Assembly: GCA_947363565.1 (NCBI GenBank)
Contig: CANAPP010000034.1
Location: 1-34,299, forward strand
Source: an uncultured Lachnospiraceae bacterium
GTDB taxonomy: Bacteria; Bacillota; Clostridia; Lachnospirales; Lachnospiraceae
Direction: 5' to 3'
Length of the DNA: 34,299 nucleotides
Shown: positions 32,047-34,299 of the stretch, in pieces
Layout: each line of letters begins with the position of its first letter
Numbering within the stretch: the first letter of the stretch is position 1
The notes under the pieces: model-generated
Database searches by the model: none
Told to the model about the DNA's origin: nothing
Seen by the model: only the letters and a program-made list of their open reading frames with translations
Position numbers and translations under genes: made by a program

Positions 32047-32652
32047 ATGAGATACATCTTAGCATCCGCCTCCCCCCGCAGAAAAGAGCTGTTAAAAAAG
32101 ACGGGCATCTCTTTCGAGACTATCCCGTCTTCCATAGAGGAAAAAATTACAAAAACTGTACCTTCCGACATCGTCATGGAGCTTGCCGCCCAGAAAGCCC
32201 AGGCCGTGTTCCGCGCACTGCAGCCGCCTTCGCCTGACTGCGGCGATGCTGAAGACCTCACCGTCATCGGCGCGGACACCATCGTTGTCTACCGGGGCGA
32301 GATCCTCGGAAAACCCGCCCATAAGTCCGAGGCTTACGACATGCTCTCCATGCTCTCTGACCGCACCCACCAGGTCTACACCGGCGTTTCCCTCATAGTG
32401 AGAAAATGTGGGAGAACTTCCGTAAACACATTTTACGAGAAAACCGACGTGACCTTCTACCCTGTCCACAAGGACGACCTGCGCGCTTATGTGGAATCCG
32501 GGGATTCCCTTGACAAGGCAGGAGCCTACGGCATACAGGGCGATTTCGCCATCCATGTAAAAGAAATCCGAGGCGATTACAACAACGTGGTCGGACTCCC
32601 TGTCGGGCGGCTCTACCAGGAACTGCAGCAACTCATCTACGGTCCGAAATAA
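32047..32652 (+). CDS. maf: Maf-family nucleoside triphosphate pyrophosphatase
   Basis: 201 residues from the ATG at 32047, where the canonical MRYILASASPRRKELL begins; ATG at 32026 is seven codons upstream in frame. Catalytic Asp lies in IGADTIV. DKAGAYGIQG and NNVVGLPV complete the family pattern; the sequence best fits the dTTP/UTP pyrophosphatase branch. It hydrolyses dTTP/UTP or modified nucleotides to monophosphates and is linked to septum control in Bacillus. Convergent with the aminotransferase gene, with a 13-bp gap. Confidence 0.94.
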   Translation: MRYILASASPRRKELLKKTGISFETIPSSIEEKITKTVPSDIVMELAAQKAQAVFRALQPPSPDCGDAEDLTVIGADTIVVYRGEILGKPAHKSEAYDMLSMLSDRTHQVYTGVSLIVRKCGRTSVNTFYEKTDVTFYPVHKDDLRAYVESGDSLDKAGAYGIQGDFAIHVKEIRGDYNNVVGLPVGRLYQELQQLIYGPK

Positions 32653-32665
32653 TTCATTCCTTATA

Positions 32666-33907
32666 TCAGCTCGCCAGATCCATAGCATAATATTTCTCCG
32701 CCGCATCTGCGATTGCCGCCCTCATAATACGAATCAGCTTGTCAATCTGCTTTTTCGTCACAATGAGCGGCGGTATCATGCGGTTCACGCTGTCTCCGAT
32801 GGCAGTGATCAAAACCAGCCGGTCAAGGCAGCCGTGCTTTACCTCCGGGGCGATGGGGATGTCGTACTCGCATCCGACCAAAAGCCCGCGCCCCCTCGCC
32901 TCTGTCACATGGGGGAGCTTTGCAAGCTGCTTTTTTAAGTACTCGCCCATCTCATACGCATTTTCACTTAAGTTCTTATCTAAAATCTCCGATACCGACG
33001 CATAGGCCGCCGCACAGGCAAGGGCATGGCCGCCGTAAGTAGAGCCGTGGGTTCCCTGGGTAAATGCTTTCGCCACCTTTTCCACAGCGCAGCAAGCCCC
33101 GATCGGCATACCGCCGCCCATAGCTTTTGCCATGGACACTGCGTCCGGCTTTACCCCGTAGCCCATGTACGCCATCGGTGCGCCCGTGCGCCCCCATCCG
33201 GTCTGTACCTCGTCAAAGAGAAGGAGCATGTCGTGTTCGTCGCAGAGCTTTCGCAATCCCGTTACAAACTCCTGGCTCGCCGGGTGTACGCCGCCCTCGC
33301 CCTGCACCGGCTCAATCATGATTGCAATGGTATTTTCCGTCACCTTGGAGGCAAAGTCCGCGAGATTGTTAAATTCCGCGTAGGAAAATCCGGGGAGCAT
33401 AGCTCCGAACCCGTTCTGGATTGCCGTATCCGGCTGCCCGGTCGCCGCCATCGCGCCATAAGTCCTGCCGTGAAAGCTGTTCTTCGCGGTAATAATGTGA
33501 TAACGCTCCGCCCCAAAATGATCGATGCCGTATTTTCTCGCCATCTTGATCATGCACTCATTGGCCTCCGTCCCCGAGTTCTGATAGAAAATCTTGTCCA
33601 TCCCGATAGTGTCGCAGATTTTCTTCGCAAGCAGCGCCTGGGGAACCGTGTACGGGTAATTAAATGTATGTACGATATCGTCAAGCTGGTCTTTGATGGC
33701 TGCCACCACCCGCTCATTCCGGTTGCCCGGGCTGTTTACCGCAACGCCGCCGTAAAAGTCAAGATACGCGTTGCCCTCCTCATCATAAATGTACATTCCT
33801 TCCGCTCTCTCCGCGATGAAGTCGTACCGCTCGTAAGTCTCCACCATGTATTTATCCACCATATCCTTCAATTCCTTTGCGGTAAGCCCCGTGTCCTTTA
33901 ACTTCAT
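32666..33907 (-). CDS. Class-III aminotransferase (acetylornithine aminotransferase-like)
   Basis: 413 residues from the ATG at 33907 (GAGAGGG upstream). PLP-fold type I, class III: NSGTEANE (110-117), FDEVQTGWGRTG (231-242) and cofactor Lys261 in SMAKAMGGGMPIG. Closest in style to ArgD-type acetylornithine or succinyl-diaminopimelate aminotransferases, but no other arginine gene is nearby, so a GABA- or ornithine-type role is not excluded. An in-frame GTG at 33973 with AAAGGG upstream could add 22 residues, but that stretch overlaps a leader hairpin. The promoter is at 33995-34023. Confidence 0.9.
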   Translation of the reverse strand: MKLKDTGLTAKELKDMVDKYMVETYERYDFIAERAEGMYIYDEEGNAYLDFYGGVAVNSPGNRNERVVAAIKDQLDDIVHTFNYPYTVPQALLAKKICDTIGMDKIFYQNSGTEANECMIKMARKYGIDHFGAERYHIITAKNSFHGRTYGAMAATGQPDTAIQNGFGAMLPGFSYAEFNNLADFASKVTENTIAIMIEPVQGEGGVHPASQEFVTGLRKLCDEHDMLLLFDEVQTGWGRTGAPMAYMGYGVKPDAVSMAKAMGGGMPIGACCAVEKVAKAFTQGTHGSTYGGHALACAAAYASVSEILDKNLSENAYEMGEYLKKQLAKLPHVTEARGRGLLVGCEYDIPIAPEVKHGCLDRLVLITAIGDSVNRMIPPLIVTKKQIDKLIRIMRAAIADAAEKYYAMDLAS

Positions 33908-33938
33908 TGCAAATCCCTCTCTTTCCTGTGCTAAATAT

Positions 33939-33975
33939 AAAAAGAGGGTGTCGCACTCATAAAAGTACGGCACCC
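33939..33975 (-). terminator. Leader hairpin-T (possible attenuator) before the aminotransferase gene
   Basis: On minus: GGGTGCCGTAC pairs with GTGCGACACCC (10 of 11, including one wobble), 8-nt loop, then TCTTTTT. It lies between the apparent promoter and the aminotransferase start codon, so it would end or attenuate that transcript. Confidence 0.6.
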
Positions 33976-33994
33976 TTGCCCTTTAACGATACCA

Positions 33995-34023
33995 ACTATA
34001 AACTCATTTTTTACGCCTGTCAA
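33995..34023 (-). promoter_or_regulatory. Promoter of the aminotransferase gene
   Basis: On minus: TTGACA (34018-34023), 17-bp spacer, TATAGT (33995-34000). The start would be near 33988, giving an 80-nt leader that contains the hairpin. Confidence 0.8.
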
Positions 34024-34064
34024 TACCTTTTTTTATTTTTCTCCTGCCTTTTCTGTCATCTATA

Positions 34065-34093
34065 CAAAAACAGGATGCCCTTACCGGACATCC
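34065..34093 (-). terminator. Terminator of rpsU
   Basis: On minus: GGATGTCC, 5-nt loop, GGGCATCC (8 pairs, one G-U), then TGTTTTTG. It lies 15 bp after the rpsU stop. Confidence 0.85.
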
Positions 34094-34108
34094 CATTCGT
34101 TGCACATA

Positions 34109-34285
34109 TTAGTTATACTTACGTTTTCTAGCAGCCTCAGATTTCTTTTTACGTCTCACACTTGGTTTCTCGTAATGTTCTCTTTTACGAATCTCCTGCT
34201 GAATGCCAGCCTTCGCACAGTTTCTTTTGAATCTGCGTAAAGCGCTATCTAACGTCTCGTTTTCTTTAACGATTACATTTGACAT
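34109..34285 (-). CDS. rpsU: 30S ribosomal protein S21
   Basis: 58 residues, the full length of bacterial S21. Starts [20 protein letters not shown], continues through the conserved [20 protein letters not shown], and ends in a very basic tail ([15 protein letters not shown]). It joins the small-subunit platform near the 3' end of 16S rRNA and assists initiation. AGGTGTGAG lies just upstream of the ATG, close to the window edge, so the promoter is outside. A clear terminator follows. Confidence 0.97.
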   Translation of the reverse strand: MSNVIVKENETLDSALRRFKRNCAKAGIQQEIRKREHYEKPSVRRKKKSEAARKRKYN

Positions 34286-34299
34286 AGTCTCACACCTAA

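Noticed and set aside
1-34299. CRISPR array, tRNA or rRNA genes, prophage or toxin-antitoxin modules
   Set aside because: No spaced direct repeats, cloverleaf genes, phage structural genes or typical toxin-antitoxin pairs were found by reading both strands.

Overview
The window looks like chromosomal DNA of a gut-type Clostridia, most likely Lachnospiraceae. This rests on protein style (DUF3793, TIGR03057-like heptad protein, PF09818 ATPase, PrdX-like editing protein), strong AGGAGG ribosome sites, TTGACA/TATAAT promoters, a T-box on the ilv operon, and moderate G+C. Species cannot be fixed from the sequence alone. Nearly all genes lie on the minus strand; only tetR and maf are on plus. No tRNA, rRNA, CRISPR array, prophage or conjugative module was seen.

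Region 1 (1-6938) is a divergent tetR / MMPL-exporter locus. Four TGAC-N5-GTCA palindromes lie in the tetR-MMPL intergenic region, three of them on the two divergent promoters. The exporter operon (MMPL permease plus a secreted heptad-repeat partner) carries a complete IS256-family element (103-1742) with 28-bp inverted ends and an 8-bp target duplication. The element sits exactly between the partner gene's last sense codon and its native stop. It supplies a new in-frame end (GSVK-stop) and moves the operon's terminator 1.6 kb away.

Region 2 (6978-8901) is a YtrA-like GntR regulator with an ABC ATPase and permease. Its promoter lies on a perfect 18-bp inverted repeat.

Region 3 (8926-16232) is a carbohydrate operon: LacI regulator, sugar-binding lipoprotein, two permeases, a GH172 (DUF2961) enzyme and a GH32 beta-fructosidase. 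Both enzymes lack signal peptides, so a fructose-containing oligosaccharide or difructose dianhydride is probably imported and cleaved inside the cell. No ATPase is encoded here, so a shared MsmK-type ATPase is presumed. Two identical-core LacI operators lie in the transcribed leader, downstream of the apparent promoter.

Region 4 (16258-20657) is branched-chain amino-acid synthesis: a T-box controls ilvB-ilvN-gtrA, followed by ilvE with its own promoter. A 133-bp nested fold-back element lies between gtrA and ilvE.

Region 5 (20662-25296) holds an ECF sigma / DUF4179 anti-sigma pair and a thyA-folA-glycosyltransferase operon. Region 6 (25291-31779) holds DUF3793, marR, trmO with a 31-bp tandem duplication of its 3' end, a PF09818 ABC-class ATPase, a pentapeptide protein, a prolyl-tRNA editing protein and a PD-(D/E)XK family protein. 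Region 7 (31984-34285) has maf on plus, a class-III aminotransferase with a possible leader attenuator, and rpsU, a 58-residue gene encoding ribosomal protein S21.
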